Source of the DNA: Mycolicibacterium sp. TY81
GTDB taxonomy: Bacteria; Actinomycetota; Actinomycetes; Mycobacteriales; Mycobacteriaceae
Assembly (NCBI RefSeq): GCF_018326285.1
Contig: NZ_AP023362.1
Coordinates: 1,860,001-1,924,000 of the forward strand
DNA: 64,000 nucleotides
Direction: 5' to 3'
The notes under the pieces are model-generated. The model worked only from the letters and a program-made list of their open reading frames with translations. It did no database searches and was not told where the DNA came from. Positions 1 through 8,908 of the stretch are shown in pieces. How positions within the stretch are numbered: position 1 is the first letter of the stretch; every line of letters starts with the position of its first letter. A program made the translations under genes and the position numbers.

Positions 1-1
1 C

Positions 2-1396
2 GCGGCTCGCCGCGGTGGCGCCAAGTGGATGGCCCTGGCCGGTGTCGCACTGGGTTTCGCGTTCCTGGCCAAGATGCTCGAGGGTCTGATGGTCATGCCG
101 GCGCTCGGTCTGGCGTACCTCGTCGCCGCGCCCGTCGCGCTACGCGCCCGCCTGTGGCACCTGCTCGGTGCACTCGCGGCCATGCTGGTCTCCGCCGGCT
201 GGTTCGTGGTGCTGACGATCCTGTGGCCGGCGTCGTCCCGGCCCTACATGGCCGGCTCGACCGACAACAGCTTCATGAATCTGGTGTTGGGCTACAACGG
301 CTTTGGCCGCGTGCTCGGCAAGAACCACATGGGCAAGAGCGACCCCGACAAGCCGTCGACCGTGCACACCCTCACCGGGGAACACGCCGGACACGCCGCC
401 GGCGAGACGATCAAGACCGCCGGGCACCATGGCTTCGGCATGGGTGATCAGACGCAGGGCCTGCCGCGGCTGTTCACCGGTGAATTCGGTTTCGAGATCG
501 GCTGGCTGGTGCCGGCCGCGCTGCTGGCCACCGTGCTCGTACTGATCTCGCGCGGTCGCGCACCGCGCACCGATCGGGTCCGGGCCGGCGCCCTCCTGTT
601 CGGCGGCTGGCTCGTCAGTGTCGGCCTGGTGCTGAGCTTCATGAAGACCAACGTGCACCCGTACTACTGCCTCGCGCTGGCGCCGGCCATGGCGGCGATG
701 TTCGCCGTCTTCGTCATCGAGTTCTGGCGCCGCCGGGACTCCCGGTTCCACCGGATCGGCTGGGCCGCAGTGCTTTTGGCCAGCGGGGTGTGGGGCTTCG
801 TGATCCTCGGCCGCAACGCCGACTGGCTGCCCGCACTGCGCTGGGTGATCCTGGCTGCCGCCATCGTCGGCACGGTCGTATTCGTGTGGCCTGGGCGTGA
901 GCGGGTGGCGGCAGCCGCGGTGGCGTTGGCGATGTTCGGCGCTGTCGGCGGGTCGGTGGCCTACTCGCTCGCGACCTTCGGCCAGCCGCACCTCGGCGGC
1001 GGGCCTTCCGTCGGCCCCGCGGACAAGGACGACAAGCACGGCGGCTGGGGTCAGCGTGACGAGAACCCGCAACTGAACGCGCTGCTCAAGGCCACGAGCA
1101 CCAAGTGGTCCGCGGCGATCGACCGGTCGTCGCCGGCCGCCGGTCTGGAGCTCGACACCCGCACGCCCGTCATCGCGATCGGTGGCTTCGGCGGGTCCGA
1201 CCCGGCGCCGACGCTGCAGCAGTTCCAGTCCTACGTGGCGGCCCACGAGGTCGCGTACTACATCGTCTCCGACAACAAGGGGCACTGGGGCGCCGATGCG
1301 CACAGCGACATCGCCGACTGGGTGGGCGCCAACTTCGCGCCGATGAAGGTCGGGTCGGACACCGTCTACGACCTGACGCGGCCGGTCAAGAACTAG
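2..1396 (+). CDS. Membrane glycosyltransferase of the GT39/ArnT-PMT type, 3' part (5' end outside window)
   Basis: The reading frame is open from base 2, so the start lies upstream; 464 codons are visible. Several hydrophobic helices are followed by a soluble C-terminal tail. The first visible helix carries a KMLEG-type segment seen in bacterial PMT/ArnT-like enzymes, which move a sugar from a lipid-phosphate carrier onto a cell-envelope acceptor on the outer face of the membrane. The extracytoplasmic segment near window residues 95-150 is Gly/His-rich, as in mycobacterial members. The acceptor cannot be told from sequence. The catalytic acidic residues near the N-terminus are not in view, so the family call rests on the membrane and C-terminal parts only. 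Confidence 0.75.
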   Translation, partial: AARRGGAKWMALAGVALGFAFLAKMLEGLMVMPALGLAYLVAAPVALRARLWHLLGALAAMLVSAGWFVVLTILWPASSRPYMAGSTDNSFMNLVLGYNGFGRVLGKNHMGKSDPDKPSTVHTLTGEHAGHAAGETIKTAGHHGFGMGDQTQGLPRLFTGEFGFEIGWLVPAALLATVLVLISRGRAPRTDRVRAGALLFGGWLVSVGLVLSFMKTNVHPYYCLALAPAMAAMFAVFVIEFWRRRDSRFHRIGWAAVLLASGVWGFVILGRNADWLPALRWVILAAAIVGTVVFVWPGRERVAAAAVALAMFGAVGGSVAYSLATFGQPHLGGGPSVGPADKDDKHGGWGQRDENPQLNALLKATSTKWSAAIDRSSPAAGLELDTRTPVIAIGGFGGSDPAPTLQQFQSYVAAHEVAYYIVSDNKGHWGADAHSDIADWVGANFAPMKVGSDTVYDLTRPVKN

Positions 1397-1566
1397 ACTT
1401 TGCCAGGCTCGGTCGCGTCGAGGCACATCGCGGTGATCGGAGCTAACAAGACGTCGGGGGCAGAAATGCGGCCGTCTCGACGTCCATGTCGTCCGTTCGG
1501 CCGATGGAATGCGTGATTCGTGCTGTGCTGTAATCCAGCGGATTCCTCTCGGTAGAAGGAGCGGCC

Positions 1567-3297
1567 ATGCCGAATTCGGATGCTGGACACAATGAGTCGA
1601 ACAGCGCTGCCGGGCCGTACGACCAATTCCATGGTCAGGCTGTGCCGCACCATGGACCGGCGGCTTCGCGCCCGCCGTATCCCGCCGGATTCACGCAGTT
1701 CGGTGTGCCGCCCGCACCTCCGCAAATTGATCCCCGGGCCGGCTTCTATCAACCCCGGGTCGCTCCAGGGGTAGCCGGAACTGCGCCCGGCGTGGGTCTG
1801 GCACTCAAGCCGTGGCACTTCCTGTGGATAACGGCGGCGGTCCTTCTTCTGGTGGCGCTGTTCGTCTCGTCGAGTCTGAGCTGGGTCCTGCTGGCGGTGG
1901 CGTGCGGCCTCGGCGGGGTCTACCTGCGTCAGCGACGCACGGCCTCGACGGTTCCGGCCAGGCCGACGCCGACGGCGCCTCCGATGCCACTTATTCCGTT
2001 GCGAGCCATGGCGATTCCCGAGATCTTCAGCGGTACCGCGAAGATCATGCTCCGGTACTGGCCGGCATTGCTGGGTATACCGGTGGCGATCCTGGTCGGT
2101 TTCGTGCTGTTCGTCTACGCGTCTGCTGCGACGATCGGCACCGTCGTGGTGAAGGCAACCATGTCGGTCGGCGCGAGTGGCCTCGCCCATATCGACAGCC
2201 TGATGACCGGGATGTTGGTGGTCTGGCTCGTCTACTTCATCGTCGTCGCAGCGATCGCCCTGCCGACAGATGCGCTGCTGATCTCGCTGACGGTCATCGC
2301 TACCGGCCGGGCTGTGCGCGGCCTACCGATCCAGTCGCGCGACGTGCTCCGTCGAGCTCGGCAGCGCATGTTCGCGGTCTGCCGACTCACGTTGGTCTTC
2401 TACGCGATTCTGTTTCTTCCTCAGCTCGTGTTCTATCTGGCTTTGACGAGTAGCCCGAAGGTGATGATCGCCCTCGCGGGACCGGGCGGCTTGGTGTTGG
2501 CGTTCCTGGTGATGTTTCCGATCTACTTCGGTCTGGGTCTGCTCCTCAGCCTGGCGCCCATCGCCGTAGTGGTCGAAGGTCGTGGCGTCGGCGCAGCGCT
2601 CCAACGATCCGTGCAACTGCTGAAACCCGCGTTCGGGCGCATCCTCGGCATCCACGTGCTGTGGAGCGTGTGCATGGTGGTGGTGCTGTGGGGTTTCTTC
2701 ACGCTGTTGGGCGAACAGATCCTGACGGACCTGTTCGACAGTCCGGTGCTGGCAGGGGTCGACCTCCTGCTGTTCGCGGGCGTGCTCGGCGTGATGATCG
2801 GGTTCTTCCGCATCCTGCAGGCGCTGATCTATACCGACGTTCGGATCCGGCAGGAGGGCTACGACCGCGAACTGAACGCAGACTGGAATCGGGCACTGGC
2901 CGGCGGTGCGACGACACAGCCCGCGATGACGACCGGCAGGGCGCTGCTGGCGGCGGCTGTCGGGATTGCGGTGATCGCGGGTCTGTCGATCGCGGTGTCG
3001 GCGTTCAGTGGACCGTCGGACGACGACGTCATTCAGGCGCTGAAGCGCTCCGAGGCCGCCGGAATCTTCAAGAACGGCCGGCCGCTCTTTCACGTCACGG
3101 ACATCGATGCGGCGGGATCAGGGTGGTATGTCGCCAAGATCAGGCACGACGGCGTGCAGCTCGAGCCTGGCACGGTGATTCTGCAGAAGGCCGGTGACGG
3201 CAAGCTGACGGTGTTCATGGGACCGGGGACGGCGTTCCCGTGTAAATCGCTGGTCAAGTCGGTTGCAAAACGGGTCGTGTGCTTCGACGGCAACTGA
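1567..3297 (+). CDS. Large multi-pass membrane protein, function unknown
   Basis: This 576-residue protein starts at an ATG preceded by a purine-rich RBS (gaagga). Residues 1-75 are rich in Pro, Gly, His and Tyr and probably cytoplasmic. They are followed by paired helices around 80-125 and then about six more hydrophobic helices between 165 and 430, an arrangement resembling the membrane domain found next to glycerophosphodiester phosphodiesterases. A final helix near 455-475 leads to a soluble tail of about 100 residues with two Cys near the end. It stands alone between a glycosyltransferase and yebC. No catalytic motif is visible, so no function is assigned. Confidence 0.7.
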   Translation: MPNSDAGHNESNSAAGPYDQFHGQAVPHHGPAASRPPYPAGFTQFGVPPAPPQIDPRAGFYQPRVAPGVAGTAPGVGLALKPWHFLWITAAVLLLVALFVSSSLSWVLLAVACGLGGVYLRQRRTASTVPARPTPTAPPMPLIPLRAMAIPEIFSGTAKIMLRYWPALLGIPVAILVGFVLFVYASAATIGTVVVKATMSVGASGLAHIDSLMTGMLVVWLVYFIVVAAIALPTDALLISLTVIATGRAVRGLPIQSRDVLRRARQRMFAVCRLTLVFYAILFLPQLVFYLALTSSPKVMIALAGPGGLVLAFLVMFPIYFGLGLLLSLAPIAVVVEGRGVGAALQRSVQLLKPAFGRILGIHVLWSVCMVVVLWGFFTLLGEQILTDLFDSPVLAGVDLLLFAGVLGVMIGFFRILQALIYTDVRIRQEGYDRELNADWNRALAGGATTQPAMTTGRALLAAAVGIAVIAGLSIAVSAFSGPSDDDVIQALKRSEAAGIFKNGRPLFHVTDIDAAGSGWYVAKIRHDGVQLEPGTVILQKAGDGKLTVFMGPGTAFPCKSLVKSVAKRVVCFDGN

Positions 3298-3360
3298 TCC
3301 CGCGGATGAAAGCGGTGCTGCTGTCCCGTCTGCGCAGACCGCGTGACCGGTCCACGTAAA

Positions 3361-3383
3361 CTGATCAGCTGACGTTTGATCAG
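3361..3383. promoter_or_regulatory. Inverted repeat upstream of yebC
   Basis: CTGATCA and TGATCAG form a perfect 7-bp inverted repeat with a 9-bp spacer, ending 17 bp before the yebC ATG. It could be an operator or a leader hairpin. The repeat is visible; the function is inferred. Confidence 0.3.
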
Positions 3384-3400
3384 AAAGAGGGCGTACACGC

Positions 3401-4156
3401 ATGAGCGGCCATTCCAAGTGGGCGACAACCAAGCACAAGAAGGCCGTCATCGACGCCAAGCGCGGCAAGATGTTCGCCAAGCTGATCAAGAACATCGAGG
3501 TCGCGGCCCGCGTCGGCGGCGGCGACCCGGCCGGTAACCCGACCCTGTACGACGCCATCCAGAAGGCCAAGAAGAGCTCGGTCCCCAACGACAACATCGA
3601 GCGGGCCCGCAAGCGCGGCGGCGGCGAGGAAGCCGGCGGCGCCGACTGGCAGACGATCATGTACGAGGGCTACGGCCCCAACGGTGTCGCGGTGCTCATC
3701 GAGTGTCTGACCGACAACCGCAACCGCGCCGCCGGTGAGGTCCGCGTCGCGATGACCCGCAACGGCGGCAACATGGCCGACCCGGGTTCGGTCGCCTACC
3801 TGTTCTCCCGCAAGGGCATCATCACGCTCGAGAAGAACGGCCAGACCGAGGACGACGTGCTGATGGCCGTCCTCGATGCCGGTGCCGAAGAGGTCAACGA
3901 CCTCGGTGACTCGTTCGAGGTCATCTGCGAGCCCACCGACCTGGTCGCGGTGCGTACCGCCCTGCAGGACGCGGGCATCGACTACGACTCGGCCGAGTCA
4001 GGCTTCCAGTCGTCGGTGTCCGTCGAGGTCGATCTCGAGGGCGCCCGCAAGGTGTTCAAGCTCGTCGACGCCCTCGAGGACAGCGACGACGTCCAGAACG
4101 TCTACACCAACGTCGAGATCCCGGACGACGTCGCCGCGCAGCTCGACGAGGAGTAA
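3401..4156 (+). CDS. yebC: YebC/PmpR-family DNA-binding regulator or translation factor
   Basis: 251 residues, the usual family length. The N-terminus [14 protein letters not shown] is the family hallmark, and the central acidic segments around residues 85-160 fit as well. YebC-type proteins are described as transcriptional regulators, and some members help ribosomes through proline-rich stretches. It is the counterpart of M. tuberculosis Rv2603c, which also lies upstream of ruvCAB. An AGAGGG-type RBS precedes the ATG. A MarR gene begins 25 bp downstream. Confidence 0.95.
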   Translation: MSGHSKWATTKHKKAVIDAKRGKMFAKLIKNIEVAARVGGGDPAGNPTLYDAIQKAKKSSVPNDNIERARKRGGGEEAGGADWQTIMYEGYGPNGVAVLIECLTDNRNRAAGEVRVAMTRNGGNMADPGSVAYLFSRKGIITLEKNGQTEDDVLMAVLDAGAEEVNDLGDSFEVICEPTDLVAVRTALQDAGIDYDSAESGFQSSVSVEVDLEGARKVFKLVDALEDSDDVQNVYTNVEIPDDVAAQLDEE

Positions 4157-4181
4157 CCGCTCCGGCGGTAGCCTGCCGAGC

Positions 4182-4601
4182 ATGTCCGAGCCGCCTCCGT
4201 TCAGCCCGACTGTCACGCTGCTGACCGTCAGTCGGGTGTGGGACGCCGCATTCGCCGACGCTCTCAAGCCCCTCGGGCTGACGACGCGCAAGTACGGACT
4301 GCTCGGGCACATCCGGGGCAGCGCCGGCATCTCGTTCAGTGAACTCGCCCGGCGTTCGCGCATCACCGTGCAGAGTGCGCACGCGGCGGTTGCCTCGTTC
4401 GTCGAGGCGGGACTCGTCGACGACAGCACGGCGCACGCCGGTGCCGCGTCCACGTTGCGCGTGACGGCCGCGGGGGAGTCGTTGCTGAACCGCGCGGCTG
4501 ACGTCGTGGCCCGTCTGGACACCGAGTTCGCGGCACAGAACCCTGAACTGACCGACGCATTACGCGAGTACATGAGACGAGTCATGTCCGCTTCTCCCTA
4601 A
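4182..4601 (+). CDS. MarR-family transcriptional regulator
   Basis: 139 residues starting at the ATG 25 bp after yebC; the open frame runs further back into yebC, but there it is only a shadow. The winged-helix pattern is visible at residues 35-100: a helix-turn-helix around FSELARRSRITVQSAHAAV and a beta-wing with GAASTLRVTAAG. Such proteins are dimeric repressors that often sense small phenolic or oxidant ligands. Its stop codon overlaps the first base pairs of a perfect inverted repeat that abuts the next gene, which suggests that it controls that membrane-protein gene and perhaps itself. Confidence 0.85.
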   Translation: MSEPPPFSPTVTLLTVSRVWDAAFADALKPLGLTTRKYGLLGHIRGSAGISFSELARRSRITVQSAHAAVASFVEAGLVDDSTAHAGAASTLRVTAAGESLLNRAADVVARLDTEFAAQNPELTDALREYMRRVMSASP

Positions 4602-4622
4602 CCTTCAGTTAGGCTGAAGGTT
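4600..4622. promoter_or_regulatory. Perfect 9-bp inverted repeat abutting a start codon; candidate MarR or MerR-type operator
   Basis: AACCTTCAG and CTGAAGGTT are perfect complements separated by TTAGG, and the right arm touches the ATG at 4623. There is no T-run, so an intrinsic terminator is less likely than a protein-binding site. The neighbouring MarR gene is the obvious candidate ligand, but the geometry also resembles MerR-family sites. Confidence 0.5.
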
Positions 4623-5069
4623 ATGCAAGCGTTGTTGCTGTCCGTCCACGTCGTCGCGGGCATCCTCTTCGTCGGGCCGATCGCCGTGGCCACCAGCCTG
4701 TTTCCCCGCTACGCGCCGGCCGGCGGACCGTCGGCGAACGCGGAACGCAACGACGGCGTCGCCCGTGCGCTGCACCGCATTACGCGCGTCTACGGGGTGC
4801 TGGCGCTCGTTGTGCCCGTCGTCGGCCTCGCCCTCGCCGGTGTCCAGGGGCGCTCGACCGAGGTCTGGATCATCGTGGCCATGGTGCTCACGGCCATCGC
4901 CGGCGGACTGCTCGCGTTCCAGATCGCCCCGCGTCAGCGGGAGGCGCTCGCCGCGCCCGACGATGGGCGGCAGTTGCGCACCCTCGGCATGGTGACCGGC
5001 ATGTTCAACCTGCTGTGGGTGATCGTCGTGGTGCTGATGGTCGTGCACCCGGGATCCAGGTACGTGTGA
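4623..5069 (+). CDS. Small four-helix membrane protein, DUF2269-like
   Basis: 148 residues with four predicted transmembrane helices, at about 4-26, 53-75, 80-100 and 125-145. The first helix begins with LLSVHVVAGILFVGP, typical of DUF2269-type proteins of unknown function. The ATG directly follows a perfect inverted repeat and has no separate RBS, so the transcript may be leaderless or coupled to the upstream marR-like gene. Regulation by that MarR protein is inferred from position. Confidence 0.65.
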   Translation: MQALLLSVHVVAGILFVGPIAVATSLFPRYAPAGGPSANAERNDGVARALHRITRVYGVLALVVPVVGLALAGVQGRSTEVWIIVAMVLTAIAGGLLAFQIAPRQREALAAPDDGRQLRTLGMVTGMFNLLWVIVVVLMVVHPGSRYV

Positions 5070-5138
5070 GCGTCCGACCCGGCGTGTCACATCGGTGTCG
5101 CGCAGCGGAAACCCGCAGCCGCACTGCAAGATGTCCCG

Positions 5139-5456
5139 ATGGCAGCAGTGACGGATCCGGACGGGGTGGAGTGGCGCGTGCGCCGGCGCTGGTGGCCGTT
5201 CTGGGATGTGTTCGACATCGTCGACATCGCGTTCCTGGATTGGGTGGGCGTGGTGCTGGCCCTTCCGCTGTTGATCCTGTGGCCGTTCTGGCTGCTGGCC
5301 AAGCTGTTCGGGGTGCGCTGGAAGATCATCGTGGAACGCGGTGGCGCCGAGACGCATCGTGAACTTGTCCGCTGGTGGGGAGCGTCCGAAGCGCGCATCG
5401 CCGAACTGACTCAGGAGATTCGGCAGGGCGCGCGGTCGGGGTACTTCCAGATCTGA
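5139..5456 (+). CDS. Small membrane-associated protein, unknown function
   Basis: 105 residues. A tryptophan-rich N-terminal part (RRRWWPFWD) is followed by a long hydrophobic stretch at about 35-60, probably one or two helices, and then a charged soluble tail. Similar short proteins occur in mycobacteria near ruvC, but I know no function. No strong RBS precedes the ATG. The stop is 42 bp before the SOS box of ruvC, so it is probably a separate transcript. Confidence 0.6.
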   Translation: MAAVTDPDGVEWRVRRRWWPFWDVFDIVDIAFLDWVGVVLALPLLILWPFWLLAKLFGVRWKIIVERGGAETHRELVRWWGASEARIAELTQEIRQGARSGYFQI

Positions 5457-5498
5457 GCGTGTCCCTGGCGCAACCTGTCGCCACCGCCCGCTAAGCTA

Positions 5499-5514
5499 TC
5501 GAACAGCTGTTCGG
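5499..5514 (+). promoter_or_regulatory. LexA/SOS box of the ruvCAB operon
   Basis: TCGAACAGCTGTTCGG matches the mycobacterial LexA box TCGAAC-N4-GTTCGA with one mismatch, at the last base. It lies 19 bp upstream of the ruvC start, as expected for DNA-damage induction of the Holliday-junction genes. Confidence 0.88.
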
Positions 5515-5533
5515 GACCTAGTGAGGAGTGGGC

Positions 5534-6091
5534 GTGCGGGTGATGGGCGTCGACCCTGGTCTGACGCGCTGTGGTCTCTCGATGATCGAGGGGGGCACGG
5601 GGCGCAAGGTGACCGCGCTCGATGTCGACGTGGTGCGCACCCCGTCCGACGTCGAACTGCAGCGGCGGCTGCTGACCATCAGCGACACCGTCGAGCACTG
5701 GATGGACACGCATCGTCCCGACGTCATCGCCATCGAGCGGGTCTTCGCCAACCAGAACGCCAACACCGCCATGGGGACTGCGCAGGCCGGTGGCGTCATC
5801 GCGCTGGCGGCCGCGCGCCGGGGCATCGACGTGTACTTCCACACGCCCAGTGAGGTGAAGGCCGCGGTCACCGGAAACGGTCGTGCGGACAAGGCGCAGG
5901 TCACCACCATGGTCACCAAAATTCTTGGGCTGCAACAGAAACCGACTCCTGCCGACGCGGCTGACGCGCTCGCGCTGGCCATCTGCCACTGCTGGCGGGC
6001 GCCCATGATTGCTCGGATGGCCGCGGCGGAGGCCAAGGCCGCGGAGTTCAAGAAGCAGTACGCAGCGAAGGTAAAGGCGGCGCGCGCATGA
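5534..6091 (+). CDS. ruvC: Holliday junction resolvase RuvC
   Basis: 185 residues from the GTG at 5534, which gives the conserved N-terminus [14 protein letters not shown] and sits 5 nt after a GAGGAG RBS. An in-frame GTG at 5528 overlaps that RBS and is less likely. Acidic catalytic residues of the RNase H-like fold are visible: D7 in VDPGLT, E in AIERVF, and D in the C-terminal [14 protein letters not shown]. RuvC cuts four-way junctions symmetrically, together with RuvAB. The stop overlaps the ruvA start (ATGA). Damage induction is expected from the SOS box. Confidence 0.96.
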   Translation: MRVMGVDPGLTRCGLSMIEGGTGRKVTALDVDVVRTPSDVELQRRLLTISDTVEHWMDTHRPDVIAIERVFANQNANTAMGTAQAGGVIALAAARRGIDVYFHTPSEVKAAVTGNGRADKAQVTTMVTKILGLQQKPTPADAADALALAICHCWRAPMIARMAAAEAKAAEFKKQYAAKVKAARA

Positions 6092-6675
6092 TCGCATCGG
6101 TCCGTGGCGAGGTCATCGACATCGCGCTCGATCACGTGGTGATCGAGGCCGCCGGTGTCGGCTACAAGGTCATGGCCACCCCCGCGACGCTGTCCACGCT
6201 GCGCCGCGGCACGGAATCACGGCTGATCACCGCCATGATCGTGCGCGAGGATTCCCAGACGCTGTACGGCTTCGCCGACTCCGACGCCCGCGACCTGTTC
6301 AACACGCTGCTCGGCGTCTCCGGCGTCGGCCCCAAGATCGCGCTGGCGACCCTCGCGGTCTACGACGCCCCGACCCTGCGGCAGGCGCTGGCCGACGGCG
6401 ACGTCACCGCTCTCACCCGGGTGCCGGGCATCGGCAAGCGCGGCGCCGAACGCATGGTCCTGGAACTGCGCGACAAGATCGGTGCGACGGCGGGTGCCGG
6501 AGCGGGCGTCGCCGGTGGCCACTCCATTCGCGGGCCCGTCGTGGAAGCCCTTGTCGGACTTGGCTTTCCGGCCAAGCAGGCCGAAGAGGCCACCGACAAG
6601 GTGCTGGCCAACGATCCGGACGCCAACACCGCCACCGCACTGCGGTCGGCCCTGTCGATGCTGGGTAAGAAGTGA
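6088..6675 (+). CDS. ruvA: Holliday junction DNA-binding subunit RuvA
   Basis: 195 residues, full length. The N-terminal OB-fold begins [13 protein letters not shown] tandem helix-hairpin-helix region at about 70-130 contains [12 protein letters not shown] and [16 protein letters not shown]. The flexible C-terminal domain III that contacts RuvB ends [14 protein letters not shown]. RuvA tetramers clamp the open junction and load the RuvB motor. The gene overlaps ruvC by 4 bp and ruvB by 4 bp, a tightly coupled operon. Confidence 0.96.
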   Translation: MIASVRGEVIDIALDHVVIEAAGVGYKVMATPATLSTLRRGTESRLITAMIVREDSQTLYGFADSDARDLFNTLLGVSGVGPKIALATLAVYDAPTLRQALADGDVTALTRVPGIGKRGAERMVLELRDKIGATAGAGAGVAGGHSIRGPVVEALVGLGFPAKQAEEATDKVLANDPDANTATALRSALSMLGKK

Positions 6676-7730
6676 GCCGGTTCGAGGACGAGGGCACCGA
6701 GCCCGACGAGCGGGATGTCTCGCCCGCACTCACTGTCGGCGAGGGCGACGTCGACGCCAGCCTGCGGCCCAAATCGCTACGCGAGTTCATCGGCCAGCCC
6801 CGGGTCCGTGAGCAGCTGCAGCTCGTGCTCGAAGGCGCCAAGAACCGCGGCGGTACCCCCGACCACATCCTGCTGTCCGGCCCGCCTGGTCTGGGTAAGA
6901 CGTCGCTGGCCATGATCATCGCCGCGGAGCTGGGGTCGTCGCTGCGCGTCACCTCCGGGCCCGCGCTCGAGCGCGCCGGCGACCTGGCCGCCATGCTGAG
7001 CAACCTGGTCGAGGGCGACGTTTTGTTCATCGACGAAATCCACCGCATCGCCCGGCCTGCCGAAGAGATGCTGTACCTCGCCATGGAGGACTTCCGGGTC
7101 GACGTGGTGGTCGGCAAGGGACCCGGCGCGACGTCGATTCCGCTGGAGGTCGCGCCGTTCACCCTGGTCGGGGCGACAACCCGGTCGGGCGCGCTGACCG
7201 GCCCGCTGCGCGATCGGTTCGGCTTCACGGCGCACATGGACTTCTACGAACCGCCCGAGCTGGAGCGCGTGCTCGCCCGGTCGGCCGGCATCCTCGGCAT
7301 CGAACTCGGTGCCGAAGCCGGCGCTGAGGTGGCCCGGCGGTCCCGCGGGACACCCCGTATCGCGAACCGGCTGCTGCGCCGCGTCCGGGATTATGCCGAG
7401 GTCCGTGCTGACGGCGTCATCACCCGCGACGTGGCCAAGGCCGCACTCGCGGTCTATGACGTCGACGAGCTCGGGCTGGACCGGCTGGACCGGGCCGTAT
7501 TGACCGCGCTGACAAAGAGTTTCGGGGGCGGCCCGGTCGGCGTCTCGACGCTGGCGGTCGCGGTCGGGGAGGAGGCCACCACCGTCGAGGAGGTGTGCGA
7601 GCCGTTCCTGGTGCGGGCCGGGATGATCGCCCGGACGCCGCGGGGGCGCGTGGCGACGCCGCAGGCGTGGACGCACCTGGGCCTGCAACCGCCGATAAAC
7701 GGACTTGGACAAGCCGGGCTGTTTGAATAG
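6672..7730 (+). CDS. ruvB: Holliday junction branch-migration ATPase RuvB
   Basis: 352 residues from a GTG that overlaps the ruvA stop (GTGA). AAA+ motifs are clear: Walker [10 protein letters not shown] near residue 75, Walker B DEIHR near 120, sensor 1 GATTRSG near 170, and the arginine-finger region GPLRDRFG. The C-terminal winged helix starts at about 270. Hexamers of RuvB drive branch migration on junctions held by RuvA. It is the last ruv gene; the next gene starts 5 bp later and may be co-transcribed. Confidence 0.97.
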   Translation: MSRFEDEGTEPDERDVSPALTVGEGDVDASLRPKSLREFIGQPRVREQLQLVLEGAKNRGGTPDHILLSGPPGLGKTSLAMIIAAELGSSLRVTSGPALERAGDLAAMLSNLVEGDVLFIDEIHRIARPAEEMLYLAMEDFRVDVVVGKGPGATSIPLEVAPFTLVGATTRSGALTGPLRDRFGFTAHMDFYEPPELERVLARSAGILGIELGAEAGAEVARRSRGTPRIANRLLRRVRDYAEVRADGVITRDVAKAALAVYDVDELGLDRLDRAVLTALTKSFGGGPVGVSTLAVAVGEEATTVEEVCEPFLVRAGMIARTPRGRVATPQAWTHLGLQPPINGLGQAGLFE

Positions 7731-7735
7731 GACCC

Positions 7736-8122
7736 ATGCTGACCGCAGGGTTGATCGTTGCCGGCCTCGCCGCGCTGCTGCACGTGTACATCTTCGTGAT
7801 GGAGTCGCTCACCTGGACTTCGCCGCGGACCCGGGCGACCTTCGGGCTCACCGAGCAACAGGCGGTGGACACCAAGGAGCTGGCGTTCAACCAGGGGTTC
7901 TACAACCTGTTCCTGGCGATCGTCACCGCCGTCGGTATCGCGGCGATCATCTTGGGATGTAAGGCGGTCGGGCTGGCGCTGATCTTCGCCGGCATCGGGT
8001 CGATGGCCGCCGCAGCGCTGGTGCTGTTGCTGTCGTCCCCGGAGAAAGCGCGGGCCGCCATCACGCAGGGCATCTTCCCGGTGCTCGGCATCGCCGCATT
8101 GTTGATCGGATCGCTGGGGTGA
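7736..8122 (+). CDS. DUF1304-family membrane protein
   Basis: 128 residues with four hydrophobic helices. The N-terminal pattern LHVYIFVMESLTW and the central NQGFYNLFLA motif are characteristic of DUF1304 proteins, small integral membrane proteins of unknown role. It begins 5 bp after ruvB, and its stop overlaps the next start (GTGA), so it probably belongs to the same transcript. Confidence 0.8.
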   Translation: MLTAGLIVAGLAALLHVYIFVMESLTWTSPRTRATFGLTEQQAVDTKELAFNQGFYNLFLAIVTAVGIAAIILGCKAVGLALIFAGIGSMAAAALVLLLSSPEKARAAITQGIFPVLGIAALLIGSLG

Positions 8123-8904
8123 TTCGTCGCTGCGCGACCGTCGTTGCCGCCGTCGTGCTGGCCTTCACCGGTGGCGGCGTTTCCGCCGCGGATCCGGCTC
8201 CCGACCCCGCGCAGCTGGCCGACACCCTCGTCGCCGACGAGCAGGTCGTGCGTGATCCGGCGACGCCGGAGCCCGCGTTGATCGACGCTGCGCACCGGCA
8301 GCAGGTCGCCTATCGCGAGATCGCCAGGCATCCGGAGTGGGATGCGGTCATCGCGCCGCGCATCCCGCCGGCACTGGCCGCGGCCTACGGCCGCAACGTC
8401 GACGCCGGCCGGCAGCTGGCCGGGATGACGCCCCCGCGCGACAACCTCCCGCCGTGGACCATCCAGCCGCCGGCGCCCGCTGACGAACTGCTCGGCTACT
8501 ACCGCGAGGCACAGGCGGCATCCGGGGTCGACTGGACGTACCTGGCGGCCATCAACCTGATCGAGTCGCGGTTCGGCCGGATCAACGGCGACAGCACGGC
8601 CGGGGCACAGGGGCCCATGCAGTTCCTGCCGTCGACGTTCGCCGCGTACGGCTCCGGCGACATCCGTTCGCCGCGGGATTCGATTCTCGCGGCCGGCCGC
8701 TATCTGGCGGCCAACGGCTTCGCCGCCGACCATGACGGCGCCCTGCACCACTACAACCATTCCGGCGCGTATGTCCGTGCCGTCAACGACTATGCGGCAG
8801 TGCTGGCTGCCGATCCCGCCGCGTTCGCCGGCTACTACCAATGGCAGGTCTACTTCCGGACCACATCGGGCGACGTGTTGCTGCCCGTCGGCTATTCGGC
8901 CTGA
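8119..8904 (+). CDS. Secreted lytic transglycosylase, SLT domain
   Basis: 261 residues from a GTG overlapping the preceding stop. A Sec signal peptide with an AxA-like end (GVSAADPAP) covers residues 1-25. The SLT-like catalytic domain lies at about 120-235, with the catalytic Glu in NLIESRFG, the motif AQGPMQFLPSTFAAYG, and a later HHYNHSG segment. Enzymes of this type cleave the MurNAc-GlcNAc bond of peptidoglycan to give 1,6-anhydro ends during wall remodelling. It is placed outside the cell and converges on the cyclase gene 4 bp downstream. Confidence 0.85.
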   Translation: MIRRCATVVAAVVLAFTGGGVSAADPAPDPAQLADTLVADEQVVRDPATPEPALIDAAHRQQVAYREIARHPEWDAVIAPRIPPALAAAYGRNVDAGRQLAGMTPPRDNLPPWTIQPPAPADELLGYYREAQAASGVDWTYLAAINLIESRFGRINGDSTAGAQGPMQFLPSTFAAYGSGDIRSPRDSILAAGRYLAANGFAADHDGALHHYNHSGAYVRAVNDYAAVLAADPAAFAGYYQWQVYFRTTSGDVLLPVGYSA

Positions 8905-8908
8905 GCCG

